The notes under the pieces were generated by a model. It searched no databases and had not been told where the DNA came from. It saw nothing but the letters and a program-made list of their open reading frames with translations. Position numbers and translations under genes: made by a program. Positions 16,631 through 24,900 of a stretch of 44,421 bases of DNA are shown in pieces. Within the stretch, counting starts at the first letter, position 1; the number at the start of each line of letters is the position of its first letter. The stretch covers positions 10,961 to 55,381 of the forward strand of contig JAADHF010000095.1 in assembly GCA_013151965.1 (NCBI GenBank), written 5' to 3'. The stretch comes from Spirochaetota bacterium. Its GTDB lineage: Bacteria; Spirochaetota; Spirochaetia; SZUA-6.

Positions 16631-16720
16631 TTACGAGCTCCTGCCGCCCGGAGAGAGAAGTACTACTACCAGAAGTAGAGCGAGTAATAGAACATCTTTT
16701 CTCATCTGCAGGTTCCGCAT
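16631..16720 (-). CDS. ilvBN leader peptide
   Basis: A 29-residue ORF with an SD (GAGGAAG, 16731-16737) 10 nt before its ATG; an in-frame ATG at 16738 would give 35 residues. It encodes MRNLQMRKD, then VLLLALLLVVVLL, then SPGGRSS. The run contains eight Leu and four Val codons in 13, placed just before an intrinsic terminator, which is the layout of a ribosome-mediated attenuator. Starvation for charged Leu/Val tRNA should stall the ribosome in this run and let transcription continue into ilvBN. Function as a cis regulator is inferred from position and composition; the peptide itself probably has no other job. Confidence 0.88.
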   Translation of the reverse strand: MRNLQMRKDVLLLALLLVVVLLSPGGRSS

Positions 16721-16758
16721 AATAAACAGCTTCCTCATTTATTCAGGATGAAAACATA

Positions 16759-16764
16759 ATTATA
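16759..16764 (-). promoter_or_regulatory. Likely -10 box of the ilv leader transcript
   Basis: TATAAT on the minus strand, 38 nt before the leader-peptide ATG at 16720. A TTGACA at 16771-16776 is only 6 nt upstream and cannot be its -35, so the -35 is weak or this is an unusual arrangement. Confidence 0.45.
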
Positions 16765-16801
16765 CACTTATGTCAATCCTTTAAGGGCGATAAAACGGTA
16801 A

Positions 16802-16887
16802 TGCCGGAGACCGGACTTGAACCGGTACAGGCGTTTAAGCCCGGGGGATTTTAAGTCCCCTGTGTCTACCAATTCCACCACTCCGGC
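16802..16887 (-). tRNA. tRNA-Leu (UAA)
   Basis: An 86-nt class II tRNA on the minus strand. The acceptor GCCGGAG pairs with CTCCGGC and the discriminator is A. The anticodon stem GGGGA/TCCCC encloses CTTAAAA, giving anticodon UAA. A long variable arm and the T-loop GGTTCAAGTCC are present. The 3' CCA is not encoded. It is upstream of the ilv leader on the same strand, about 38 nt from its -10 box. Confidence 0.96.
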
Positions 16888-16965
16888 AGTTTCGCTAATT
16901 TCCGATAATAATATATGATTCTTGTTTTGGTCAAGCGTAAAGTTAAATTATATGCCGTAAGCTAA

Positions 16966-16984
16966 AATAGTTAGGCTAAACTAA
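16966..16984 (+). promoter_or_regulatory. DtxR/IdeR-type iron box
   Basis: The 19-mer around GTTAGGCTAAACTAA matches the IdeR/DtxR consensus TTAGGTTAGGCTAACCTAA at 14 of 19 positions (aligned by eye). It overlaps the upstream side of the promoter for the dtxR-feoA-feoB operon, where a metal-loaded repressor would block transcription. Confidence 0.65.
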
Positions 16985-16993
16985 TAAAGTTAG

Positions 16994-17022
16994 TTGACTC
17001 AATCCTGATGCGGTGTTAACTT
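16994..17022 (+). promoter_or_regulatory. Promoter of the dtxR-feoAB operon
   Basis: TTGACT (16994-16999) and TTAACT (17017-17022) are spaced by 17 nt. The predicted transcription start falls at or beside the GTG at 17029, and no SD precedes that codon. Confidence 0.5.
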
Positions 17023-17028
17023 GTAGCT

Positions 17029-17520
17029 GTGAATAGGTTACAGGGGAAACAGCTAAGCGCCAGCCTGGAAGATTATCTGGAAGCAATTATAAAACTGGAA
17101 AAAGATAACAGAGTGGCACGGGTAAGTGATATAGCCCGTTTTCTAAGTGTTCAGATGCCTTCCGTTACCGGAGCGCTTAAGGTCTTGCGGGAAAAGGGGC
17201 TGGTTAATTACAGCAGGAATTCTTTTATTAGTTTAACCGGCAGAGGCAGGCGTATAGCAAGCTCTGTAAATGGTAAGCACGAAAGTCTTTACAGGTTTTT
17301 AAGTGAAATTCTGCTTCTGCCGGATGAAATTGCCCGTGACGAAGCATGTAAAATGGAACATTCGGTAGACGGTGAAACTATCAGGAGGCTTGTAAAGCTG
17401 GTAAATTTCTTTGATCTCTATATATTTAAAACGAAAAAACATGGGGAACTCTGGTGGAAGCAGGTTCTGGAGAATGATATTCCGGGTAATGTGAATAACT
17501 GCACGGAGCGGAAGAACTGA
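17029..17520 (+). CDS. DtxR/MntR-family metal-dependent repressor
   Basis: 163 residues from GTG at 17029; an ATG slightly upstream in this frame is cut off by a stop. The N-terminal winged helix-turn-helix reads LEDYLEAIIKL, RVSDIARFL and MPSVTGALKVLREKGLV. The dimerisation/metal region contains DEACKMEHSVDGETIRRL, carrying the Cys, Glu and His ligands typical of this family. Its short length, without an SH3-like third domain, resembles MntR or the short treponemal regulators. Being first in an operon with feoA and feoB, and preceded by an iron-box-like site, it probably senses Fe2+ and represses its own operon. A Mn2+ role cannot be excluded. The mRNA may be leaderless. Confidence 0.9.
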   Translation: MNRLQGKQLSASLEDYLEAIIKLEKDNRVARVSDIARFLSVQMPSVTGALKVLREKGLVNYSRNSFISLTGRGRRIASSVNGKHESLYRFLSEILLLPDEIARDEACKMEHSVDGETIRRLVKLVNFFDLYIFKTKKHGELWWKQVLENDIPGNVNNCTERKN

Positions 17521-17524
17521 CATA

Positions 17525-17803
17525 ATGGAAATATCAATGGATCATCTTTCCCCTGGCGAGAGGGGCAAAGTTGTGCGGATAAATGCAACAGGTGATCTGC
17601 GGCAGCGGCTTTTGGCCATGGGGCTTTTGCCCGGAGTGGAAATAGAACTTGTAAGGATAGCACCTTTAGGCGATCCGCTGGATTTTAAACTGCGCAATTT
17701 CCATCTTTCCATGAGAAAAAATGAAGCACGAAATATTATAGTAGAAAGGTTTAATCATCATGGGCAGAGAGGCAGGAGGAAAAGAAGGCATTGGCACTGG
17801 TAG
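17525..17803 (+). CDS. feoA: Ferrous iron transport protein A
   Basis: 92 residues with an SH3-like FeoA fold: LSPGERGKVVRI, RQRLLAMGLLPGVEIELVR, GDPLDFKLRNFHLSMRKNEA. The glycine-proline turn GLLPG and the terminal strand are typical. It begins 4 nt after the repressor stop. An ATG at 17537 (MDHLSPGE) is an alternative start that fits the family just as well. It extends 44 nt into feoB; the last ~15 residues (RGRRKRRHWHW) are basic and unlike other FeoA proteins, arising from the overlap. It is thought to assist FeoB in Fe2+ uptake at the cytoplasmic face. Confidence 0.9.
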   Translation: MEISMDHLSPGERGKVVRINATGDLRQRLLAMGLLPGVEIELVRIAPLGDPLDFKLRNFHLSMRKNEARNIIVERFNHHGQRGRRKRRHWHW

Positions 17804-19856
17804 AAAGAGCTGCAGGGTTGCTATTGTGGGTAATCCGAATTGCGGGAAAACGACTCTTTTTAATGAACTTACAGGTGCACGGCAGAAGGTGGGTAACTGG
17901 CCCGGTGTTACAATAGAAAAAAAGACAGGTTTTTTGGCTGTAAACAACAGAATAAAAGCGGAGATAATCGATCTGCCTGGAATATATTCGCTCAGTGCAT
18001 ACTCTCTGGATGAGAGGATTGCACGTGATTATCTGTTAAAGGAAAAACCCGATGCTATAATAAATATTGTGGATGCATCGAATCTCGAACGGAATCTTTT
18101 TTTAACTACACAGCTTCTCGAGCTGGAGATTCCTATGATTATTTCACTTAATCTGGTTGATGCGGCGGAAAAGAAGAATTTAAAGATCGATGTGGATATA
18201 CTGTCCAGCCATCTTCACATACCCGTAGTACCCACTGTTGCTTTAAAGGGACAGGGTATCGATAAAATTACAGAGATGATAGGAAATGTTTTACTGGGTG
18301 AATGGCATAAGAAGATGGCCAGGGTAAGATTCGGTGCGGATGGAGAAAAACACATTTCTGAGGCAGAAGAACTGCTGCATGAAGCCGCTGAAAGAATGAA
18401 TTTGCCCTTAAGATGGCTTGCAGTTAAATTGTTCGAAGGAGATAAAGAGTATGAACTCCTGCTGGAAAACAAAGAACTTCTGGACAGGATTAATGAGTAC
18501 AGAGGAAAAGCGGAAAAAATGGTTGGCGAGGATACGGAGACAATAATCGCTGATTACCGTTACGGGTTTGTCTGCGGTCTGGTTAAGGAGGCTGTAACTG
18601 TTACCGCTGATATTAGAATTACCCTATCGGAAAAAATCGATGCGGTCATAGCAAGCAGAATTCTGGGGATTCCTTTTTTTGCTCTGGTAATATTCCTGAT
18701 GTTTAAAATTTCCATAGATTTCTCTCAGCCCGGCATAGAATATATAGATTCCCGGTTTGCACTGCTTCTGAATTGGATTAATGATCAGTTATTTACCATA
18801 GGTGCTCCCGGATGGATTTCTTATATAGTAGTGAACGGTGTAATCGGAGGCACCGGTACTGTTATTACCTTTGTTGTTCCGATTGCCCTGGTCTTTCTCT
18901 GCCTGTCTTTTTTAGAAGATATCGGTTATCTTTCCAGGGGAGCTTTTGTTATGGACCGCCTGATGCACTGGATGGGACTTCCGGGAAAGGCATTTATTCC
19001 GCTTATTCTCGGATTCGGGTGCAATGTTCCCGGTATTCTGGCCACAAGGGTAATGGAAAATGAAAAAGACAGGCTCATAACAATACTTATAAACCCCTTT
19101 ATATCCTGTGGTGCAAGACTTCCTGTTTATATCATGATTGCAGGGGCCGTTTTTGCGCGGAATGTCGGTACTGTTGTGTTTTCGCTGTACGCAGCCGGAA
19201 TATTAATGGCAATTACAGTAGGTCTGATATTCCGGAGAACAATTTTAAAGGGCCCTTCCACTCCTTTTGTAATGGAACTTCCGCCGTACAGACTGCCTAC
19301 ATTAAAAGGTATTCTGCTGCATACCTGGGAAAATGTATGGTCTTTTGTTAAAAGAGCGGGAACTTTAATTGTTGCGATTATTTTGCTTCTTGTCGTTTTA
19401 GGTTATCTTCCAGTCGGTGTTACACCGAATTCGAAAGACTCTATTCTCGGCAAGGTCGGTCTGGCTGTTTCTCCTGTTTTTAAACCGCAGGGTTTTGCAA
19501 ACTGGAAAGCTTCCGTAGCTCTCTTTACGGGCTTGTTTGCAAAGGAAGCGGTAGTAGGCACAATGGGAGCACTATACGGAGTAGAAAGCATAAATCCGGA
19601 CAGCAGCGGCGGGAGGGGAAGAATAAAGAGTAGTACGCTCAGGGCTAAAATAGCGCGTGATTTTACTCCGCTTTCCGCATACAGTTTTCTGCTTTTTATT
19701 CTTCTCTATTCGCCTTGCGTGGCTACAATGGGGGCAATTTCAAAGGAGGCCGGTTTAAAATGGGCTGTTTTTTCGGTTCTGTTTAACACAGCGGCAGCTT
19801 ATATTATAAGCATGGGAGTATTTCAAATAGGAACATTAATAAAGACACTCTTTTAA
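17760..19856 (+). CDS. feoB: Ferrous iron transporter B
   Basis: 698 residues. The N-terminal G domain has G1 GNPNCGKTTLFNELTG (residues ~24-39), the G2/G3 region DLPGIYSLSAYS and G4 NLVD. A helical GDI-like region follows, then the membrane domain with two Gate modules: GFGCNVPGILATR in the first and GLFAKEAVVGTMGALYG in the second, and the late LLYSPCVATMGAI segment carrying the conserved Cys. It imports Fe2+ across the inner membrane under G-protein control. GAAAGG lies about 9 nt before the ATG; the start is inside feoA. Operon: repressor-feoA-feoB, without feoC. Confidence 0.96.
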   Translation: MGREAGGKEGIGTGRKSCRVAIVGNPNCGKTTLFNELTGARQKVGNWPGVTIEKKTGFLAVNNRIKAEIIDLPGIYSLSAYSLDERIARDYLLKEKPDAIINIVDASNLERNLFLTTQLLELEIPMIISLNLVDAAEKKNLKIDVDILSSHLHIPVVPTVALKGQGIDKITEMIGNVLLGEWHKKMARVRFGADGEKHISEAEELLHEAAERMNLPLRWLAVKLFEGDKEYELLLENKELLDRINEYRGKAEKMVGEDTETIIADYRYGFVCGLVKEAVTVTADIRITLSEKIDAVIASRILGIPFFALVIFLMFKISIDFSQPGIEYIDSRFALLLNWINDQLFTIGAPGWISYIVVNGVIGGTGTVITFVVPIALVFLCLSFLEDIGYLSRGAFVMDRLMHWMGLPGKAFIPLILGFGCNVPGILATRVMENEKDRLITILINPFISCGARLPVYIMIAGAVFARNVGTVVFSLYAAGILMAITVGLIFRRTILKGPSTPFVMELPPYRLPTLKGILLHTWENVWSFVKRAGTLIVAIILLLVVLGYLPVGVTPNSKDSILGKVGLAVSPVFKPQGFANWKASVALFTGLFAKEAVVGTMGALYGVESINPDSSGGRGRIKSSTLRAKIARDFTPLSAYSFLLFILLYSPCVATMGAISKEAGLKWAVFSVLFNTAAAYIISMGVFQIGTLIKTLF

Positions 19857-19873
19857 AAAGGATTGTCAGGGTA

Positions 19874-19903
19874 TTGACGATATCCTGAACCATGTGCTAT
19901 AAC
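19874..19903 (+). promoter_or_regulatory. Promoter of the rplU operon
   Basis: TTGACG (19874-19879) and TATAAC (19898-19903) are spaced by 18 nt, with TGC before the -10 giving an extended -10. The predicted leader to the ATG at 19937 is about 27 nt. Confidence 0.65.
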
Positions 19904-19936
19904 CGTTTTAAAATACAGATAGTTGAGGTGAAATTA

Positions 19937-20251
19937 ATGTATGCATTAGTGGAGATAAAAGGAAAGCAATACAAAGTGGAAAAAGGTTCAATGATAAAAG
20001 TAGATAGGATACATAGTAATATAGGAGATTCCGTTGAACTCGATTCGGTTCTTTTAACATCGGACGAAGGTAAAGTTGCTGTGGGCTCGCCGTTTGTTAA
20101 GGGAATAAAGGTTAAAGCCGTAGTTGCCGAACACGGCAAAGGAAAGAAAGTACTGATATATAAATATAAACGCCGGAAGAAATACAGAAAGAGACAGGGG
20201 CATAGAGCGCAGTTTTCCGTTTTAAGAATAGAAGATATAACCGGGGCCTGA
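19937..20251 (+). CDS. rplU: 50S ribosomal protein L21
   Basis: 104 residues from the ATG at 19937 (MYALVEIKGKQYKVEKG), chosen over the longer frame at 19892, which begins inside the -10 region of the promoter. GAGGTGA lies 6 nt upstream. The C-terminal KYKRRKKYRKRQGHRAQF is the L21 signature, binding 23S rRNA. It is the first gene of the rplU-prp-rpmA-obg run, a widely conserved order. Length is normal for bacterial L21. Confidence 0.96.
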   Translation: MYALVEIKGKQYKVEKGSMIKVDRIHSNIGDSVELDSVLLTSDEGKVAVGSPFVKGIKVKAVVAEHGKGKKVLIYKYKRRKKYRKRQGHRAQFSVLRIEDITGA

Positions 20252-20253
20252 CT

Positions 20254-20601
20254 TTGATAAAGATACAGGTTGTCCTGTATTCCAATGGATGTCTTAAATC
20301 GTTAAAAGCGGACGGGCATTCATCAAAAGGTAAAAAGGGAGAAAATATACCCTGCAGTATTGTTTCCGCTGTTTTAAAAACATGCGCGAAGTTGATTTAT
20401 CTTGATAGAGGAACAGAGAGTGACGGAGATGCGGTTTCACCGGGTAATCTTCGTTTAAAAGTTGATAGTATCGAAGAGGACAGGATTCTCTGGGTAAAAG
20501 GAATAACCGACTTCCTTATAAGTACTCTTAAAGAGGTGGACAGGGAATATCCGGATATCCTTGAAATGTGTATTAAGGATGAAAGACAGTTAGGAGGCTA
20601 A
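20254..20601 (+). CDS. prp: Prp-type ribosomal-processing cysteine protease
   Basis: 115 residues from a TTG start 2 nt after the rplU stop. It has the YsxB/Prp signature: ADGHSSKGKKGENIPCSIVSA with catalytic His22 and Cys34. In Firmicutes Prp removes an N-terminal extension from L27, and it sits between rplU and rpmA just as here. The L27 encoded next has no such extension, so the substrate in this organism is unclear. Family assignment is fairly sure; protease activity is inferred from the two kept residues. Confidence 0.87.
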   Translation: MIKIQVVLYSNGCLKSLKADGHSSKGKKGENIPCSIVSAVLKTCAKLIYLDRGTESDGDAVSPGNLRLKVDSIEEDRILWVKGITDFLISTLKEVDREYPDILEMCIKDERQLGG

Positions 20602-20604
20602 GAT

Positions 20605-20862
20605 ATGGCACATAAAAAAGGCGGCGGCAGTTCGCGGAACGGGAGAGATTCGCAGTCGAAACGGCTTGGCGTAAAACGTTTTGGCGGGGAATTGGTCAGA
20701 GCGGGAACAATTATTGTGCGGCAGCGCGGTACAAGGTTGCACCCGGGCGAGAATGTGGGGAAAGGACGTGACGATACTCTATTTGCAAAAGCGGATGGGG
20801 AAGTAGTATTTCTTAAAAAGAAGGGGAAAAAGGTAGTTTCGATAGCGCCTGTTTCACTTTAA
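20605..20862 (+). CDS. rpmA: 50S ribosomal protein L27
   Basis: 85 residues beginning [20 protein letters not shown], the exact mature start of L27, whose tail reaches the peptidyl-transferase centre. TAGGAGG lies 8 nt upstream. The codon two before the ATG is the in-frame prp stop, so no Firmicute-like N-terminal extension is possible. The rest (RRAGT-like [17 protein letters not shown] and [11 protein letters not shown]) is typical. Confidence 0.97.
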   Translation: MAHKKGGGSSRNGRDSQSKRLGVKRFGGELVRAGTIIVRQRGTRLHPGENVGKGRDDTLFAKADGEVVFLKKKGKKVVSIAPVSL

Positions 20863-20893
20863 ATTATCAGAGCAGGAAATCAAAGCTTATTAA

Positions 20894-21889
<996 letters not shown>

Positions 21890-21893
21890 AATA

Positions 21894-22463
21894 ATGAGGC
21901 TGCTTGTTATAGGGGGGACCTTTAATCCGGTTCATATAGGACATCTTTTTCTGGCAGAGGAAGTCAGGACTGTCCTGGGTTATGATATAGCGATTTTTAT
22001 ACCTGCTTTTATACCTGTTCATAAAAAACTAATTTCGGGAGTAAATCCCATCCATAGAGTTAAAATGCTGGAGCTCGCAGTTAAACCCTACGCCGGGTTT
22101 GCTGTTGACTCATGCGAAATAGAACGCGGCGGTAAATCGTTCAGTATAGACACTATCGAACATATCAAGGCGAAATATGAATCTGAAGATAAGCCGGGCT
22201 TTCTTATCGGTGATGATCTTGCCATTACTTTTACAACATGGAAAGAACCTGAAAGAATTGCAGAGCTGTCCGACCTGATAGTAGTACACAGGCTTTTCAA
22301 AGAAGAAATAAACTTGTCATATCCTCATAAGTATATTGAAAATCTTATGCTTCCGGTTTCATCTTCTGAAATTCGGCAGAGGGTAAAAGACTGTAAGAAT
22401 ATTAAATTTATTGTACCGGATAAGGTGATAGAGTATATTGAAAAACATAATCTCTATAAATAA
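21894..22463 (+). CDS. nadD: Nicotinate-mononucleotide adenylyltransferase
   Basis: 189 residues from the ATG at 21894 (MRLLVIGGTFNPVHIGHLFL), preferred to the longer frame at 21864 that overlaps obg. GGTFNPVHIGH is the nucleotidyltransferase signature with the HxGH motif; LPVSSSEIRQRVKD near the end is the second motif (ISxTxxR type). It makes deamido-NAD from NaMN and ATP in NAD synthesis. It is followed by an overlapping yqeK gene, a common bacterial pair. Confidence 0.93.
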   Translation: MRLLVIGGTFNPVHIGHLFLAEEVRTVLGYDIAIFIPAFIPVHKKLISGVNPIHRVKMLELAVKPYAGFAVDSCEIERGGKSFSIDTIEHIKAKYESEDKPGFLIGDDLAITFTTWKEPERIAELSDLIVVHRLFKEEINLSYPHKYIENLMLPVSSSEIRQRVKDCKNIKFIVPDKVIEYIEKHNLYK

Positions 22464-23016
22464 CAGTGCGGACCTGCATAAATATATATCATATCAGCGG
22501 TTTAAACATTCCGGGCAGGTTTCCTTGCTGGCAGAAAGATTGTGTATACAGTATGGTACGGAACCGGATAAAGGGCGGATAGCCGGACTTATGCATGATA
22601 TTGCACGGGAAATGAGCGATGAACTGCTGTTGGAGCTGGCCATGACCGACGGAAGCAAAATAATGAACTGGGAACGGAACCGGCCGGTACTGCTTCACGG
22701 ACGTGCCGGAGCGGTAATTCTTAAAAGAGATTTTGGTATTAATGATTCGGAAGTTTTAGAGGCCCTGCGGAACCATGTTGTTGGAAAACCGGGCATGAAT
22801 CTTTTATCTAAGATTATTTTTGTTGCCGATTTTCTGGAACCGACCCGGATTTTTATTGATCCCGGACAGCGTAATAGAATTATGTCGATGGATATCGATC
22901 CCATGCTTACCGAGGTTTTAAATATGATATTCTACCATCTGAAACGTGAGGAAAAGGAGATTGCGCCTCCTTCCATATCTTTGTACAAGGAGTTACAGAG
23001 TGTTAAATTCAGGTAA
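22438..23016 (+). CDS. yqeK: YqeK-family HD hydrolase (Ap4A hydrolase type)
   Basis: 192 residues from a TTG inside the 3' end of nadD (26-nt overlap); no ATG or GTG fits better. The HD signature is RFKHSGQVSLLAERL, then GLMHDIAREMSDE, HGRAGAVIL and RNHVVGKPGMN, with the metal ligands His, His-Asp and Asp (ADFLEPTR). YqeK proteins cleave diadenosine tetraphosphate to two ADP in characterised Firmicutes. Gene order nadD-yqeK-LCP-rsfS is conserved in Firmicutes and spirochaetes. The end overlaps the LCP gene. Confidence 0.9.
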   Translation: MKNIISINNSADLHKYISYQRFKHSGQVSLLAERLCIQYGTEPDKGRIAGLMHDIAREMSDELLLELAMTDGSKIMNWERNRPVLLHGRAGAVILKRDFGINDSEVLEALRNHVVGKPGMNLLSKIIFVADFLEPTRIFIDPGQRNRIMSMDIDPMLTEVLNMIFYHLKREEKEIAPPSISLYKELQSVKFR

Positions 23017-24196
23017 TACCAGAAGGAAAAAAAAATTTGATAAAAGCCTGATTTTCCTCAGCATTATAATTCTGGTACTTATCGGTACGCTTCTGGCGAT
23101 ATATTTCCAGTTTAGAACAGATCAGCTTAATGAGAACATTCAGAATGGCCTGCCTATAAAGATACTGTTCATTTTTTCGGATAATGATAAACCTCTATTC
23201 TTTGAGGTTTTTATGTATCAGCCAACCACTCACAGAGGATCAATACTGTACTTTCCGGCAAACGTGGGTTCTATAATAAAAAAATATAAAAAGGTTGATG
23301 CTGTAGGCACCCTGTATGAGAGGGGCAATTATAAAGACCTTATGAAGAAAATAGGTGATATGATCGGGACCGAAATCCCATTCGTAATAGATATGGATGT
23401 CGATGACATACGAAATACCGTGGATCTTCTCGGAGGCCTGGAACTGTTTATACCTAATTCCGTGGATACGAAGTCGGATAATAGAAAGATTCTTCTTCCT
23501 TCCGGAAGCGTGGTATTGGACGGAGACAAGGCGGTCGATTTTATGCTTTATCAGGATTCTCACGAATCAGAGATAGATAAAATCGGAAGAAAGCAAAAAC
23601 TGCTGCAGTCCCTCTTAAAAAAAATTGCGGACAGAGGCAGCTACATCACTACATCCGAAGTTTTTGCCTTTTTTAAGAAGTATAATACGACAAATATTTC
23701 AGAGAGATCTATGAAAACCCTTATTGAAGAATTAAAGAATGTGGATTTTGACCGAATGATTTTTCAGCGGGTTCTCGGCACAACAAGAGATGTTGATGGG
23801 AAGAAGCTTCTTTTTTCCCATTATAACGGCGAGCTTTTAAAAGAGAAGGTAAAACAGACGCTCGAAACTCTTGCGAGCAAAGAATCTATGGAAAATGATT
23901 CTTTAACCGTGACAGTGGAGATATTAAACGGCACAAAGGTCAGAGGCCTGGCAGGCAGGACAAGAGAGATTTATCAGAGTTTTGGTTTTGATGTAATTTC
24001 CGTAGGAAATGCCGATAATGATGAGTATCTGAATACTGTTGTGCTGGACAGGAAGGGAAAACCCGAACTGGCTAAAAAGGCGGCGGAAGTGATTCGTTGT
24101 AAGAAAATATATACAAAATTAGATCCGAATATTGATGATACCATAGATGTAACAATTATACTTGGAAAGGATTTTGATGGAAGATACTGCCAGTAA
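23000..24196 (+). CDS. LytR-CpsA-Psr (LCP) family protein with LytR_C domain
   Basis: 398 residues from GTG at 23000, which has AAGGAG 7 nt upstream; the frame open from 22946 lies within yqeK. A basic start (NTRRKKKFDK) and one membrane helix (SLIFLSIIILVLIGTLLAIY) anchor it with the rest outside. The LCP domain spans about 45-260 (DVDDIRNTVDLLGGLELFIP, GDKAVDFMLYQD). The C-terminal LytR_C domain begins VTVEILNGTKVRGLAGRTRE. LCP proteins transfer glycopolymers to the wall in Gram-positives; in spirochaetes the role is unknown. The canonical Arg/Asp set of the lipid-binding pocket is only partly recognisable, so activity is uncertain. It overlaps rsfS by 20 nt. Confidence 0.87.
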   Translation: MLNSGNTRRKKKFDKSLIFLSIIILVLIGTLLAIYFQFRTDQLNENIQNGLPIKILFIFSDNDKPLFFEVFMYQPTTHRGSILYFPANVGSIIKKYKKVDAVGTLYERGNYKDLMKKIGDMIGTEIPFVIDMDVDDIRNTVDLLGGLELFIPNSVDTKSDNRKILLPSGSVVLDGDKAVDFMLYQDSHESEIDKIGRKQKLLQSLLKKIADRGSYITTSEVFAFFKKYNTTNISERSMKTLIEELKNVDFDRMIFQRVLGTTRDVDGKKLLFSHYNGELLKEKVKQTLETLASKESMENDSLTVTVEILNGTKVRGLAGRTREIYQSFGFDVISVGNADNDEYLNTVVLDRKGKPELAKKAAEVIRCKKIYTKLDPNIDDTIDVTIILGKDFDGRYCQ

Positions 24197-24542
24197 ACAA
24201 TTTGTATTGGATATAGCAAAACTCCTCGATGAACATAAAGGCCGGAATACTATTGTTCTGGATGTAAGGGGGCTGAACAGCTGGACTGATTATTTTATAA
24301 TAACAACTGTTCAAAGTTCCGCACATTCGGCAGGTTTAATGCGTTATCTCCAGATTTATTTTAAAGAAAATAACATACATCCGGTTAATCAGCGAAAAAG
24401 CACAGGGTATGCCGGCTGGCTGCTTTTAGACTGCGGGAATTTTATCGTAAACCTCATGGAAGAAGAAAAAAGGAATTTCTACGAACTTGAAAGATTGTGG
24501 TTTAAGGCCGGAGTTCTCTATCAGTCATCGAAATTATCGTAA
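24177..24542 (+). CDS. rsfS: Ribosomal silencing factor RsfS
   Basis: 121 residues from the ATG at 24177 with AAGGA 6 nt upstream; the earlier ATG at 24162 lacks an SD. Family motifs: IVLDVRGLNSWTDYFII, NQRKSTGYAGWLLLDCGNFI and NLMEEEKRNFYELERLW. RsfS binds L14 and blocks subunit joining during starvation. It is the last gene of the rplU...rsfS run. Its 3' end overlaps by 22 nt the 3' end of the acidic-protein gene on the opposite strand. Confidence 0.95.
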   Translation: MEDTASKQFVLDIAKLLDEHKGRNTIVLDVRGLNSWTDYFIITTVQSSAHSAGLMRYLQIYFKENNIHPVNQRKSTGYAGWLLLDCGNFIVNLMEEEKRNFYELERLWFKAGVLYQSSKLS

Positions 24543-24793
24543 TCAATTTCGTCATCATCAATATCATAATCGTCATCATCTAAATAGTCTTCGTCATCGA
24601 GATAATCTTCCTCATCTTCATCGAAATCATCTTCCAGTTCGTCTTCGTCGTCAAAATCTTCATCAATATCGATATCGTCATCTTCTAAATCGTCTTCCAG
24701 ATCATCATCAAAATCATCATCGAAATCATCGAATTCCTCATCATAATCATTATCATCGGGATCGTTAATTCGGAAATCATCATACATGTTCAT
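24521..24793 (-). CDS. Extremely acidic small protein (59 of 90 residues Asp/Glu)
   Basis: 90 residues: 46 Asp, 13 Glu, one Arg and no Lys, with Tyr, Phe, Leu and Ile spaced among acidic runs (EEFDDFDDDFDDDLEDDLED). No known fold can be read. Evidence that it is a real gene: an AGGAGGGG ribosome-binding site 8 nt before the ATG; a promoter with TTGACA and TAGATT; and phased T/A tracts upstream of the -35. The codons are nearly all GAT/GAA, so the DNA is low complexity. The first ten residues (MNMYDDFRIN) are not repetitive. Possible roles are a metal buffer, a nucleic-acid mimic or a chaperone tail, but none can be claimed. Confidence 0.75.
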   Translation of the reverse strand: MNMYDDFRINDPDDNDYDEEFDDFDDDFDDDLEDDLEDDDIDIDEDFDDEDELEDDFDEDEEDYLDDEDYLDDDDYDIDDDEIDYDNFDD

Positions 24794-24841
24794 GAAGAAA
24801 TCCCCTCCTAAAAAAATAATAGTAGATGCTCTTTCCTTCTC

Positions 24842-24900
24842 AATCTATGGTTACGAATCAAACATTGTCAACTAGTTTTTTAGATTTTTTTAATTTTTTA
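24842..24900 (-). promoter_or_regulatory. Strong promoter with UP-like A-tracts for the acidic protein
   Basis: On the minus strand TTGACA (24866-24871) and TAGATT (24842-24847) are spaced by 18 nt. Upstream, runs of 6, 7 and 6 A (plus-strand T runs at 24876-24881, 24885-24891 and 24894-24899) are phased at about 9 nt, like an UP element or bent DNA. The tracts overlap the cheX stop codon. Confidence 0.6.

Noticed and set aside
19860-19885. Imperfect inverted repeat around the rplU -35 box (GGAT-GTCA...TGAC-ATCC)
   Set aside because: Too broken to call an operator, and it could be chance overlap with the TTGACG box.
24487-24768. His/Arg-rich plus-strand frame opposite the acidic gene
   Set aside because: It is the antisense image of the GAT/GAA-rich acidic gene, has no SD, and overlaps rsfS out of frame.
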